In this document: piece by piece, positions 45,101-52,917 of the stretch
Layout: every line of letters begins with the position of its first letter
Position numbering within the stretch: the stretch's first letter is position 1
Origin: JBHOQS01 sp042408875
GTDB lineage: Bacteria; Chloroflexota; UBA11872; JBHOQS01
Assembly: GCA_042408875.1 (NCBI GenBank)
Contig: JBHOQS010000006.1
Span: 62,001-126,000 of the forward strand
Length of the DNA stretch: 64,000 bases
Direction of reading: 5' to 3'
Notes under the pieces: model-generated
Database searches by the model: none
What the model saw: only the letters and a program-made list of their open reading frames with translations
What the model was told of the DNA's origin: nothing
Position numbers and translations under genes: made by a program

Positions 45101-45961
45101 ACCATACTCTCGTCTGAACAAGTAGCCGCGTCGAACAGCTCCGGATCAGGCCCGAAGAGCAGCACGAACACGACCTCCCTGGACCTGTTGACGCTTGGTA
45201 TCAGCGATGTGCGCTCGGGCTGCGCGCGCACCGGCACGCTGGAGATCTGCCCGTCGCCGACGCCTACCCCGAAGCCCCAGCCTCCACGGCAGGAAACAGG
45301 GCGTGCTCAAGAAAATAGCGATGAGGAGACCAGCTGGGACGGCAAGCAGGCTCGCGGGCCGTGGGTGAATCTGTCTGACCTGGGAGCCAGGCCATGGCGC
45401 CTGGTCTATGCTCGCCCGCGCATGCCAGGCATGCCGGGCCAGCTCCCGCGTGTGCCGGCCCTGGCTGTCGTGCGCCCGGCGCCTGCGCCGGTGCCCCTGC
45501 CGGTGGCGCAGCCGGCCGGGCTGTGGGAGAGCGCCGGGCCAGGTATCCTGGCGATGCCGAGCGGGCTCGTGGTTGAGCGTGGCGGGCCCGGCAGCATGCC
45601 GGTGCCGAGAGACGTGCGCACAGCCGGCCTGCGTAGTCAACCTGTCGCTCCTCCCAGTGACGCCCAGGTCCAGGTGCTACCTTCAACGCTGCTCGAGCCT
45701 CCGGCTGCCGCTGAGCTGGCCGCCAGCGAGCCGCCAGTGGATGCCGGCACGATCGAGGCCCAGGCCAGCAGCCCGCCCCCACCGCCGTCTACCGCACGGC
45801 CGCTGGATCTCACCTGCCTGACCTGGTGGAGTCTCTTGATGTTATTGGGGACCCTACTCTACCGGCAGCGCTTGCGGCTTGAGACACTATTCCAGCGGGT
45901 GCGCTGGCGCCGTGCGCAGCTTCGCCCCAGCATGCTCGCAGGCCAGGAGGATCACGGATGA
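42182..45961 (+). CDS. Giant membrane-anchored surface protein with mucin-like stalk and beta-repeat domains
   Basis: 1259 residues; GGAGG upstream and ATG after GGGCGGAGTA. An N-terminal hydrophobic helix (IVALLTLIASAMLAP) is followed by a Ser/Thr/Gln/Pro-rich stalk (TQSQTTTQSQST, PTPTPTPV; residues about 65-345). Beta-repeat units follow, including the best three (nucleotides about 44180-44870), each patterned as SGxAxAxG, a run of alternating hydrophobics, GDN or GSN, more alternating hydrophobics and AxSGxAxAxG. A Pro-rich region and a C-terminal membrane helix (LTWWSLLMLLGTLLY) with a basic tail end it. The stalk could be glycosylated. The repeat recalls chaplin or curlin logic but no clear homologue is recognised. 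It overlaps the TPR gene by four bases. Confidence 0.72.
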   Translation: MPASSRGAGHAPKAGQRQSWVRWFEQLAQSDTLRIVALLTLIASAMLAPATPDLQVGPLAGAAGETAVATSQSSGSLTESTQSQTTTQSQSTTQSQTTSSQSTHQGQATAQATTQTQSTTSSSQSSQQSSASTTPTATPAGGQGSPTPTYVPARSSPSATAAPSATATRPSATATPTPSAPASAGASAASTTPAAGTATATSVGASPTSTPSHTPTPSPTPTSGTATLSAATTGTTAATSSATVTATVTLTATVTTVTATATAPSTMTPTPTPTPVSSVTPTPSGTAATASPTGISSAAAAAGTTTSTLTPSPSPTPTPCAPPTATGTPTSGEATATGTAICVDNSTTASAESGTAGAIGAAGTNQLTNTQSSTAHSSGGTGSTTTSNTYTAVVTDAGAATVQSGFAGAVGSTASTSIDAGSTQLTASASSGLQVTPTWPPGTTPTATATATATMTPTPTFSGTASATPLVSGQTLTITNSSTTLAQSGSAQAAGVVATNNVTTSSTTTVDVKGQNQGQIQVSTDSQVNVANVGVASAASGDSRAAGAPASVTVSSAAQPASAAPAATTTSATGGTGVLVARSGDVVAIGNSVQNTLSGEQVASRTVSGSAGSGATLTNEQSVALRNQGSANAVSGTACAQCGQAPAAASSAVPPVPAPTPGSILALNNQSVTAAASGDATAVGLVARNDVQSQSNVNVAVEGDNYGIIDVVIKFITNIVNLGRGTARSGETRATGAPAEVVVGPSGASGGGATGAEARSGDASAVGAKVENHVGAAAKTDVVIEGDNRSPLKIITRLFAKVFNFGSASSRTGDAAARGATGSGVNQTSARSGRADALGLDAFNDLRLNSEVNVRLKGSNYSRIDIEVYVEADVWNEAYAEALSGTAVAEGGAARAGAPARASSGSAERSDERKDERPRTSGSSVSGATATTTPTTSAPSIARTGEFVYVQARTGSTTQAGSGSASGTGVASTTILSSEQVAASNSSGSGPKSSTNTTSLDLLTLGISDVRSGCARTGTLEICPSPTPTPKPQPPRQETGRAQENSDEETSWDGKQARGPWVNLSDLGARPWRLVYARPRMPGMPGQLPRVPALAVVRPAPAPVPLPVAQPAGLWESAGPGILAMPSGLVVERGGPGSMPVPRDVRTAGLRSQPVAPPSDAQVQVLPSTLLEPPAAAELAASEPPVDAGTIEAQASSPPPPPSTARPLDLTCLTWWSLLMLLGTLLYRQRLRLETLFQRVRWRRAQLRPSMLAGQEDHG

Positions 45962-46890
45962 TGCGTGTGCGCACACGCCTCGCTGGATATTTGACCAGGT
46001 ATCTCCTTGCGCTGAGCTATGCGCTGTGGCTGGCGTTCGTATACCGCGTAGAGCCAGCCGCTGCCGGCAATGACTGGATTGGCCTGACCGCGATCACGCC
46101 ATCCGTGCGCAGCGGCATTCAGGCCGGTCAGACCTACACGCTTCAGGCGACCGTGCCCTACCGCCTGGAGAGTGCACCGGAAGGCGTGATCGTGCTGTTC
46201 ATCTTCGAGAATGATAATCCCGACTCAATTGAGCAAACCTCGGCACCGATCTCGGTGAAGCGCGGTTCGGGGCAGGTGACGCCGGTGATCCAGTACACGC
46301 CCCCGCGCGCCGGTGTGTACAAAATCAGCTTCATGGTGGCCCTGTTCCGCGACCGCCAGTCAATCCTCGCCACCGCCGGAGGCGGGCCGGTCCCGGTCAA
46401 CCCGCCGGAGGACTACCTCGCGTACGTCCAGGCAGTGAACGCGTTCAACAACGGGAACTACCGGGAGGCCCTGAACGGCTTCACGCGCGCTATCGAGCTG
46501 TACCCGGGCATGCGCGACTACTACCACTGGCGCGCGGACACGTACGTGCAGCTTCAGAACTACGAGGCGGCGATCGCGGACTATACACGCGCGCTGGAGA
46601 TCATCCCCAACTATCGCGCCGGCCTGGTGGCGCGCGCTATCGCACGGATGTGGCTGTATGACTGGGTCAATGCTATAGCGGACTTCTCCACGGCCATCGA
46701 TCAGGGAGCGCGCGACCAGTGGACCGCCTGGGCGCACCGCGGCCGGGGGATCAGCCTGGCCGCGCTGGGTCGGCGTGAGGAGGCGATCGCTGACTATCAG
46801 GCCTACCTGGAGCTTGCTCCTCAGGCCGACGACCGTGAGCTTATCCAATCGTGGATCGCGGCCCTTCAGGAAGGCGCTTCCTCTGGCTAA
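45958..46890 (+). CDS. Secreted or membrane-anchored TPR protein
   Basis: 310 residues. An Arg-rich start and hydrophobic segment (YLLALSYALWLAFVYRVEPAAAG) act as signal peptide or anchor. A beta-sandwich domain of about 100 residues follows (AGQTYTLQATVPYRLES, PPRAGVYKISFMVALF), then three to four TPR units (NNGNYREALNGFTRAIELYPG, LQNYEAAIADYTRALEIIPN, LGRREEAIADYQAYLELAP). AGGAGG ends seven bases before the ATG, which overlaps the stop of the giant surface protein, so translation is coupled. TPRs usually dock peptides, so a role in assembling the surface structure is likely but inferred. Confidence 0.8.
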   Translation: MMRVRTRLAGYLTRYLLALSYALWLAFVYRVEPAAAGNDWIGLTAITPSVRSGIQAGQTYTLQATVPYRLESAPEGVIVLFIFENDNPDSIEQTSAPISVKRGSGQVTPVIQYTPPRAGVYKISFMVALFRDRQSILATAGGGPVPVNPPEDYLAYVQAVNAFNNGNYREALNGFTRAIELYPGMRDYYHWRADTYVQLQNYEAAIADYTRALEIIPNYRAGLVARAIARMWLYDWVNAIADFSTAIDQGARDQWTAWAHRGRGISLAALGRREEAIADYQAYLELAPQADDRELIQSWIAALQEGASSG

Positions 46891-47147
46891 CAGGAACCCT
46901 CACGCCGGCATAGCTCGTGTCGATCTCTCTTGTGTATTGAGACAGCCACCCTCAATATGGCACGCTTGTGCCTGGCACTCCGTTCGACCGCTGGAACAGC
47001 CACCCAGGCCCTCCGTGCCCGTCGCTGCATCCAGCCGCCGGGGCGTGCCCGCGTTGCCCGCGCCGGAGCTATCCGGTACAATCCAGTGGAAAGAGGCCCG
47101 GCTGGCCTGCGGGCGAGATCAGTCGTGCCTGTATGGCGACGTCCCGC

Positions 47148-47192
47148 GGTGACCCTTAAGTTCAAGGTCACCCTGGCGATGACCTTGAACTT
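47148..47192 (+). promoter_or_regulatory. Mutually exclusive hairpins just upstream of ispH
   Basis: AAGTTCAAGGTCA (47158-47170) can pair perfectly with TGACCTTGAACTT (47180-47192). The same central segment also lets GGTGACC (47148-47154) pair with GGTCACC (47166-47172). The two foldings exclude each other. The second arm ends just before the AAGGAG (47198-47203) of ispH, so either structure could affect translation. No U tract is present. Confidence 0.5.
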
Positions 47193-47214
47193 GAAACAAG
47201 GAGCCTGGTGAGTG

Positions 47215-48234
47215 ATGCGTGTATTACTGGCCACTCGGTACGCCGGCTTCTGCGGCGGCGTGAAACGCGCCTGGGAGCTGGCGCTCCGAGAAGCGGCGCA
47301 GTCGTCAGGTCCGGTCTACCTGTCGGGCGAGCTGATCCACAACGCCCCGGCGATGCGCGAGCTCCAGGAGCGCGGGCTGCGTATCGTCAAAGTGACTGAA
47401 GAGGACAGCCCGACCACGGGAACTCTGATTATGCGCGCCCATGGCGAAGGGCCGCGGACGTATGAACGCGCGCGTGAGCTGGGCCTGCGTATCGTCGATG
47501 CGACCTGCGGCATCGTCAAAGCTGTGCAGCGCCGCGCTGAGCAGCTCGAGCAGCAGGGCTTCCAGGTGATCCTGGTCGGCCATAAGAAGCACCCGGAGGC
47601 ACTGGCCACGGTGGCGCATACGAAGCGCGGGCTTATCATCGAGTCACCCGAAGAGGCCGAGCAGTTGCCGCACTTCGAGAAGATCGCTGCCATCGCTCAG
47701 ACCACGGTGCTGGCCTCGGACTTCGAGGCGGTCTCCGCGGTGCTGAAGCGCAAGTGCGATTACTTCGAGGACCAGGGTCGCATCTGCGGCTGGACGGTGA
47801 AGGCGCAGGAGGAGGCCGTTGAGCTGGCCCAGCGCGTACAGGCCATGGTCGTCGTCGGCGGCAAGAACAGCTCGAATACGAAGATGCTCGCCCGTGTATG
47901 TGCGGAGCTAGTGCCGACCTATCACATCGAGACCAGGGACGAGCTCCAGGCTGAGTGGTTCAACGGCATCGCCACGGTCGGCGTGACCGCCGGCGCCTCC
48001 ACACGCGACCAGGATATCCATGCGGTGGTCGAGTGGTTGCGCCGGCACGGGGAGCCCGCAGGGCAGCTTGGAGAGCTCGAGGAGGTCGGTGAGCCGGACG
48101 AGGAGTTCCACGCGCGCATCATGGCCGGCGCGGCAGGCAGCCTCATCGCCAGCGCGGCGGAGCGCGCGACGCATATCCCGGTCGGGCTCCGCCGCGGGAG
48201 CAGACCGGCGGGGCCAGGCATGACACAGGCGTGA
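47215..48234 (+). CDS. ispH: 4-hydroxy-3-methylbut-2-enyl diphosphate reductase
   Basis: 339 residues. The last step of the MEP pathway, giving IPP and DMAPP. The three Fe-S ligands are Cys13 (GFCGGVK), Cys98 (ATCGIVK) and Cys191 (RICGWTVK). HGEGP and GGKNSSNTK match the substrate pocket. Start ATG 47215 has AAGGAG at 47198-47203; a GTG one codon earlier is also possible. ispG follows after 23 bases, so both late MEP genes form one unit. The leader carries alternative hairpins. Confidence 0.95.
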   Translation: MRVLLATRYAGFCGGVKRAWELALREAAQSSGPVYLSGELIHNAPAMRELQERGLRIVKVTEEDSPTTGTLIMRAHGEGPRTYERARELGLRIVDATCGIVKAVQRRAEQLEQQGFQVILVGHKKHPEALATVAHTKRGLIIESPEEAEQLPHFEKIAAIAQTTVLASDFEAVSAVLKRKCDYFEDQGRICGWTVKAQEEAVELAQRVQAMVVVGGKNSSNTKMLARVCAELVPTYHIETRDELQAEWFNGIATVGVTAGASTRDQDIHAVVEWLRRHGEPAGQLGELEEVGEPDEEFHARIMAGAAGSLIASAAERATHIPVGLRRGSRPAGPGMTQA

Positions 48235-48257
48235 CACAGATCAGGAGGCACGCGCGC

Positions 48258-49442
48258 ATGAGCGCGATCTCTCAGGGTATCGAACAGGCAGGTGCGCTAC
48301 CAGCGGGGCTGATCCGGCGCCGGATGACCAGGCAGGTCTCCGTAGGCGGCGTCACCATCGGCGGCGGCGCGCCGATCCGTGTGCAGTCCATGTGCAGCAC
48401 TGACACACGCGACATCGAGGCAACGATGGCGCAGATCGAGCCGCTGGTGGAGGCCGGCTGCGAGATCATTCGGCTGGCCGTGCCGGATCGCGAGGCTGCG
48501 AAGGCGTTCGGAAAGATCAAGCAGCGCTGTCCGATCCCCATGGTGGCCGACATCCACTTCGACTATGAGCTGGCGCTGGCGGCCATCGACGAAGGCGCGG
48601 ATAAAGTGCGCATCAACCCCGGCAACATTTATCAGAAGGCCGGGCGCAAGGGCGTCGAGGCGGTGGTGAAGAAGGCGGCAGCGGCGGGCATCCCGATCCG
48701 CATCGGTGTGAACAGCGGCTCTATCGAGGCGCCGTTGCTGGAGAAGTACGGCTATCCTACCCCGGAGGCAGCCGTTGAGTCGGCGCTGGGCTACATCCGC
48801 ACCTTCGAAGAGCTGGGCTTTACTGACATCGTCGTGTCGGTGAAGTTCAGCGAGGTGCCGTACATGATCCGAGCGTACCAGCTCCTTGCCGAGGCGGTCG
48901 ATTATCCCCTGCATCTCGGGGTGACGGAATCGGGCACGACGTTTAGCGGCTCGATTAAATCCGCCATCGGCATCGGGACGCTGCTGTGGCAGGGTATCGG
49001 CGATACCATTCGCGTGTCGCTCACGACGAACGATAAAACCGAAGAGGTTCGCGCCGCCTACGAGATACTCAAGGCGCTCGGGTTGCGGACCCACGGCCCG
49101 ATGCTCACCTCGTGCCCTGGCTGCGGCCGCGCGGAGGTGGATCAGGTCGGCCTGACCCTGCAAATCGCCAAGGCACTGGAAGGTGTTAATAAGAACGTGC
49201 GGGTCGCCGTAATGGGCTGTGTGGTGAACGGCCCAGGCGAGGCCCGCGAGGCCGACATTGCGGTCTTCGCCGGCAAGGGCGTGGGGGTGATTGTCCGCCG
49301 CGGCAAGATCCTGCGTCGTGTGAAGGAAGAGGAGATCGTGCCGGCGGTGCTGGCCGAGGTCGAGCGCTGGGACGATGCCGCGGTGGAACAGGAGGCCCAG
49401 CACCAGCTTCCGGTGCTCCAGAGCCCGCTGCGGAACTCCTGA
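48258..49442 (+). CDS. ispG: 4-hydroxy-3-methylbut-2-en-1-yl diphosphate synthase
   Basis: 394 residues from ATG 48258, chosen because AGGAGG ends seven bases upstream; the longer frame from 48231 overlaps ispH. The TIM barrel opens RQVSVGGVTIGGGAPIRVQSM. The C-terminal 4Fe-4S cluster Cys are in SCPGCGR (C286, C289) and MGCVVNGPGEA (C321), with the glutamate in GEARE. It converts MEcPP to HMBPP, the substrate of IspH encoded upstream. A GC-rich hairpin follows 50 bases after the stop. Confidence 0.95.
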   Translation: MSAISQGIEQAGALPAGLIRRRMTRQVSVGGVTIGGGAPIRVQSMCSTDTRDIEATMAQIEPLVEAGCEIIRLAVPDREAAKAFGKIKQRCPIPMVADIHFDYELALAAIDEGADKVRINPGNIYQKAGRKGVEAVVKKAAAAGIPIRIGVNSGSIEAPLLEKYGYPTPEAAVESALGYIRTFEELGFTDIVVSVKFSEVPYMIRAYQLLAEAVDYPLHLGVTESGTTFSGSIKSAIGIGTLLWQGIGDTIRVSLTTNDKTEEVRAAYEILKALGLRTHGPMLTSCPGCGRAEVDQVGLTLQIAKALEGVNKNVRVAVMGCVVNGPGEAREADIAVFAGKGVGVIVRRGKILRRVKEEEIVPAVLAEVERWDDAAVEQEAQHQLPVLQSPLRNS

Positions 49443-49491
49443 ACTCATTGCCCGAGCTTCCAGAGGCCTCGCCGAAGCTCGCCGACCACGC

Positions 49492-49522
49492 CCTCTGCCC
49501 GGCTGAGGAGGCCGGGCAGAGG
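49492..49522. terminator. 12-bp GC-rich hairpin between convergent genes
   Basis: CCTCTGCCCGGC (49492-49503) pairs perfectly with GCCGGGCAGAGG (49511-49522) around a seven-base loop. It lies between the ends of ispG and the minus-strand TolB-like gene and could serve both. There is no U tract on either side. Confidence 0.6.
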
Positions 49523-49592
49523 TGTCCTTCCGCCGGCACGGCGCTCGCAGGCATCCAGCACAGGCGCTCCTTTAAGCAGGCCTGTATGCGGG

Positions 49593-50774
49593 TCACCGGG
49601 CGACCCAGGCGATTCCACCGAAGGCACCGGCGCGGTCGAGCAGGCGCGGCTGCCCGCCGCCGGCAGAGACGATGTACAGGCCGCCGGCGGCAGCGACAGC
49701 CAGGGATGTACCGTCCGGTGACCAGGCCAGCGAGGGATCATCTTCCAGCAATGTGGTGAGCCGGCGCACGTCGCCTCCGTCACGCCCGACCACGAAAACA
49801 TCCATGGGAAGGCCATGGGCGTATACAGCCGGAGTGTGGGAAAGCCGGCCAAGGAGCTCCATGACACCGGCGAGGGCGCGGCGAGCGGTGTCCGCCACCT
49901 GCTGAATGCCGCCGGAGGCTGGGGCCGGCGCGGCTGCTGCGGTGGGTGGCAAAACGTCGCTCATCGCTGAAACTGGACGAGCCGCGGCGCTCAGCGCAAT
50001 CCAGCGTCCGTCTGGGCTAAAGCATGGCCAGGCAATCGCCTCGAGTCTGCCCGGCGGCAGCACCGCGCGCTCACGGGAGATGCCGGTGCCATCGGCAGAG
50101 AGTTCAGCGAGAAACAGGCCGGCACCCTGCTCGCTGGTACGTACGTAGGCCAGGAAGCGTCCATCGGGGCTCACGGCCGGCATGGCTGCGTCCGGCACCA
50201 CCGGTACCAGGTTTCCGTCTGCCAGCGCCACGCGCACTACGTCGATGTGCTGTCCGGTAATCACGGAGTTCTCGTAGCTCCAGGTTGTGGCGGTGGCGTA
50301 GAGGGCGCGGCCATCGGGATGCCAGATCGCATTCTCCAGCCTGCCGCCGTACGCCTGCGGGGGCAACGCAGCCAGCCGGCGCGGGCTCTTTCCATCCGGC
50401 CCGGCGAGATAGAGGGCTGCCTGGGGCAGAGCGGCCGGCGTAAATGGCCGGGTAGGATCGATCCGAGGTGGCGGCGGTGTCCGCGTAAACACCAGCGCTT
50501 TACCGTCCGGCGACGGCGCAGGGTCTTGGTCAAAGGCTCCGCGCTCCGGCTGCGTGAGCCGGCGCGGAGCCGATCCATCGAGTGGCACTGCCCAGAGCGC
50601 GCCGTCACGAGAAACGAGCAGCCGCGCCCCGGCCGGCTGGTTGAGCAGACAGCCGGAGCCCGCCAGCGCCGTGGCCAACAGACCGGCCACGCTGCCCAGC
50701 CCGGCGCGGCGAGTGAACCGTCCCTTCAGCGCTTCCACACCCACGCCCCTGTGCACAGGTATCTGCACGAGCAC
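49593..50774 (-). CDS. TolB/WD40-like beta-propeller lipoprotein
   Basis: 393 residues. A signal segment GLGSVAGLLATALAGSGC ends in a lipobox, so the mature protein is outside. It has repeated PD40-type units: DQDPAPSPDGKALVFTR, ENAIWHPDGRALYATA, MPAVSPDGRFLAYVR, AWPCFSPDGRWIALSA, LAWSPDGTSLAVAA, which would build a six-bladed propeller. Function unknown; such propellers bind peptides or glycans. The GTG at 50774 is the longest start and an internal GTG is also possible. Its promoter must lie in the gap before rpmH. It has no operon partners. Confidence 0.78.
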   Translation of the reverse strand: MLVQIPVHRGVGVEALKGRFTRRAGLGSVAGLLATALAGSGCLLNQPAGARLLVSRDGALWAVPLDGSAPRRLTQPERGAFDQDPAPSPDGKALVFTRTPPPPRIDPTRPFTPAALPQAALYLAGPDGKSPRRLAALPPQAYGGRLENAIWHPDGRALYATATTWSYENSVITGQHIDVVRVALADGNLVPVVPDAAMPAVSPDGRFLAYVRTSEQGAGLFLAELSADGTGISRERAVLPPGRLEAIAWPCFSPDGRWIALSAAARPVSAMSDVLPPTAAAAPAPASGGIQQVADTARRALAGVMELLGRLSHTPAVYAHGLPMDVFVVGRDGGDVRRLTTLLEDDPSLAWSPDGTSLAVAAAGGLYIVSAGGGQPRLLDRAGAFGGIAWVAR

Positions 50775-51134
50775 TGGCTCGATGCGGCAAAGACACCGAG
50801 CCGTTGCCCCAGAATTCCCTCCAGGGTCTCTACGATAGCAGATTTCACCGATTGATCCCCAGAACGTCGGTGCTCAAACAGTTGTGTATCCCCCAGCGGC
50901 GCCGGAACCACGGCCGCCGCCTTATTCCCTTCTTCCAACTCCTCCAACAAGTCTCAACGAGGAACTCTTCGCTTGGGCGCCGGTACCGCAGCCGGCTATA
51001 ATTTACGGGACATATTCCGGCATTCCTGGATATGGGCAGGTTTCGCGTAGGAGCGTCTGCACAGCACCGCCGGACGCTCGCATGCCGGGCCGTGCCCATG
51101 AGCAGCACAACAGGGCAACACAGGAGTACTAACC
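50775..51134. other. Gap holding the rpmH promoter
   Basis: Between the divergent TolB-like and rpmH genes. The rpmH-side promoter is described separately. Elsewhere I see no gene. No dnaA or dnaA-box cluster is present, although rpmH and rnpA sit next to dnaA in many bacteria. Confidence 0.5.
50975..51004 (+). promoter_or_regulatory. Promoter of the rpmH-rnpA operon
   Basis: TATAAT (50999-51004) is perfect, with TTGGGC (50975-50980) 18 bases upstream. The start point would be near 51011, giving a leader of about 120 bases to rpmH. Confidence 0.7.
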
Positions 51135-51281
51135 ATGCCGAAGCGAACGTACCAACCCAAGGTACGCAGGCGGCACCGTGTGCATGGCTTTCTTAAGCGC
51201 ATGTCCAGCCTCAGCGGCAGGCGCGTCTTAAAACGCCGCCGCCTCAAGGGGCGCAAGCGGCTGACGGTGAGCGACGAGTGA
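51135..51281 (+). CDS. rpmH: Ribosomal protein bL34
   Basis: 48 residues: MPKRTYQPKVRRRHRVHGFL begins the protein and GRRVLKRRRLKGRKRLTV near its end is the bL34 signature. It is a very basic protein of the large ribosomal subunit. The ATG follows GGAG at 51123. It is the first gene of the standard rpmH-rnpA-yidD-yidC-jag order and is four bases ahead of rnpA. Confidence 0.97.
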   Translation: MPKRTYQPKVRRRHRVHGFLKRMSSLSGRRVLKRRRLKGRKRLTVSDE

Positions 51282-51284
51282 GCT

Positions 51285-51752
51285 GTGGAGAGCGGTGGCA
51301 AGCCAGCAGGCTGTTCTGCTTGTTCTGCTAAGGAGTCTGCTGGCTCGCTCACTCGACTGCATGACGTCGGCACCGTGTATCGCCAGCACCGGCTGAAGCG
51401 TGAGGAGGACTTCGCACGGGTGCGCGCCGAGGGCCGGGCATGGCCGCACCGCTTGCTAGTGCTCCTCGCCCGGCCGAATGAGCTTGGCTACCCGCGGTTC
51501 GGTTTTGTCGCCCCGCGGCGGCTGGGTAAAGCGGTCGTGCGGAACCGAGCGCGCCGCCTGCTCCGTGAAGCGGCCCGGCTCTTGCTTCCGCTCGTGGAGG
51601 GAGGTTGGGATATTGTGTTAATCGCCCGCGAGCCGATCCGTGAGGTGAAAATGCAGCAGGTGCGCGACGCGCTGGAGCAGATGCTCCGGCGCGCCGGCAT
51701 CGCGCGGCGGCTCTCTGCCGCGCCGCCAGCGCGCGGGGAGGTACAGTCATGA
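51285..51752 (+). CDS. rnpA: Ribonuclease P protein component
   Basis: 155 residues with GTG 51285; a GTG at 51375 would give about 125 residues and start at VYRQHRLKREEDFARV, nearer the usual length, but neither has a clear Shine-Dalgarno sequence. The RNP motif RFGFVAPRRLGKAVVRNRARR is complete and ends in a basic helix. It is the protein subunit that helps RNase P RNA cleave tRNA precursors. It lies between rpmH and yidD, and its stop overlaps yidD by four bases. Confidence 0.93.
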   Translation: MESGGKPAGCSACSAKESAGSLTRLHDVGTVYRQHRLKREEDFARVRAEGRAWPHRLLVLLARPNELGYPRFGFVAPRRLGKAVVRNRARRLLREAARLLLPLVEGGWDIVLIAREPIREVKMQQVRDALEQMLRRAGIARRLSAAPPARGEVQS

Positions 51753-51958
51753 CCGTCCTCGCCCTGGCGCTGATCCGGCTCTACCAGCTGACCCTCTCGC
51801 GGGTGCTGCCCCCTTCGTGCCGCTTTTATCCTACCTGCTCTCAGTATGGCTACGAGGCGATTCGGCGGTATGGTATACTCAAGGGCGGCTGGCTCACAGT
51901 CTGCCGCCTGGCGCGCTGTCATCCCTTCCATCCCGGCGGCTATGATCCGGTGCCCTAG
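51749..51958 (+). CDS. yidD: YidD, membrane protein insertion efficiency factor
   Basis: 69 residues. The family core LPPSCRFYPTCSQYGYEAIRRYG is visible, with the conserved Cys in SCRFYPTC and ending in RCHPFHPGGYDPVP. It is a short amphipathic membrane-associated protein that supports YidC insertion. The ATG overlaps the rnpA stop (ATGA). Confidence 0.96.
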   Translation: MTVLALALIRLYQLTLSRVLPPSCRFYPTCSQYGYEAIRRYGILKGGWLTVCRLARCHPFHPGGYDPVP

Positions 51959-52044
51959 GACACCGGGCACCGCAGGTGCGATCCGCTGCACGCAGGCAAC
52001 CATTTCAGCCGGTAGATGTGGTGACCTAAGCAAAGGAGACTCGT

Positions 52045-52917
52045 TTGGGCGCTCTCTGGGAACAGTATATGGTCCAGCCTTTAGCTCAGGGGCTGACCCT
52101 GCTGGCCGGCCTCACTGGGAGCTATGGGTGGGCCATTGTGCTTTTCACAATTATTGTCAAGCTTGTGCTGCTGCCGCTCTCGATTAAACAGCAGCAGTCG
52201 ATGCGCCGCCTCCAGGAGCTCCAGCCACAGCTCCAGGCGCTTCAAAAGAAATACGCTAAAGACAAAGAGAAGCTGGCGCAGGAGCAGATGCGCCTGTATC
52301 GTGAGGCTCGCGTCAACCCCGCGGGGGGTTGCCTGCCGTTACTCGTGCAAATGCCCATCCTCATCGGCATCTGGCAGGCCATTACGTACTTGCAGCACCA
52401 CCAAGGCTTCAACGGCGGGTTCCTGTGGCTGCCCAGCCTGGCGCTCTCCGAGCACGCCATGTGGTCGCAGGGCGTGTGGCCAGTGCTCACCGCGCTGAAT
52501 ATCCTGACGCAGTGGGTGATGCAGCGCATGATGACCACGCCCACCCAGGATCCGCAGCAGCAGATGATGCAGACGATCATGCAGCTCATGCCGATCTACA
52601 TCGGCTGGCTGGCCTTTAGCTTCCCGGCAGCCCTGGCGCTCTACTGGCTGGTCAGCAATATCTTTGGCATCGTGCAACAGTTTATTTTCACCGGCTGGGG
52701 AACGCTGTTCCCGTCTCATGTGCGGCTGCCGCGACTGTTGCAGGGTGGCTATCTGTTCCCGCCGCTCCAGCCTGCGCCGAGCCAGGATGGTCAGCTCGAG
52801 AGCACTGGTGACGTAGCGCCCGCTGGGGGCGCACAGCCGGGCGGGCAGGCAGCCGGATCCGCCGAGCATGCCAGTCCACGGCGGCGCGAACAGCGCCGCT
52901 CAGGCGTACGACGATAG
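52045..52917 (+). CDS. yidC: Membrane protein insertase YidC/OxaA, short type
   Basis: 290 residues. The TTG start follows AAAGGAG at 52033-52039. Five membrane helices are expected, starting YGWAIVLFTIIVKLVLLPL, then MPILIGIWQAITYL and the last LAFSFPAALALYWLVSNIFG. The basic residue of the hydrophilic groove, usually Arg, is Lys here (TIIVKLVLLP). The coiled loop (RLQELQPQLQALQKKYAKDK) is typical. There is no large periplasmic domain, as in Gram-positives and Chloroflexota. The C-terminal tail is basic. It inserts membrane proteins alone or with SecYEG. Confidence 0.95.
   Translation: MGALWEQYMVQPLAQGLTLLAGLTGSYGWAIVLFTIIVKLVLLPLSIKQQQSMRRLQELQPQLQALQKKYAKDKEKLAQEQMRLYREARVNPAGGCLPLLVQMPILIGIWQAITYLQHHQGFNGGFLWLPSLALSEHAMWSQGVWPVLTALNILTQWVMQRMMTTPTQDPQQQMMQTIMQLMPIYIGWLAFSFPAALALYWLVSNIFGIVQQFIFTGWGTLFPSHVRLPRLLQGGYLFPPLQPAPSQDGQLESTGDVAPAGGAQPGGQAAGSAEHASPRRREQRRSGVRR

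Noticed and set aside
39396..46890. Tandem repeats in the surface genes read as a CRISPR array or phage tail fibre
   Set aside because: Repeats are coding, degenerate and in frame, with no spacers, and no phage genes are present.
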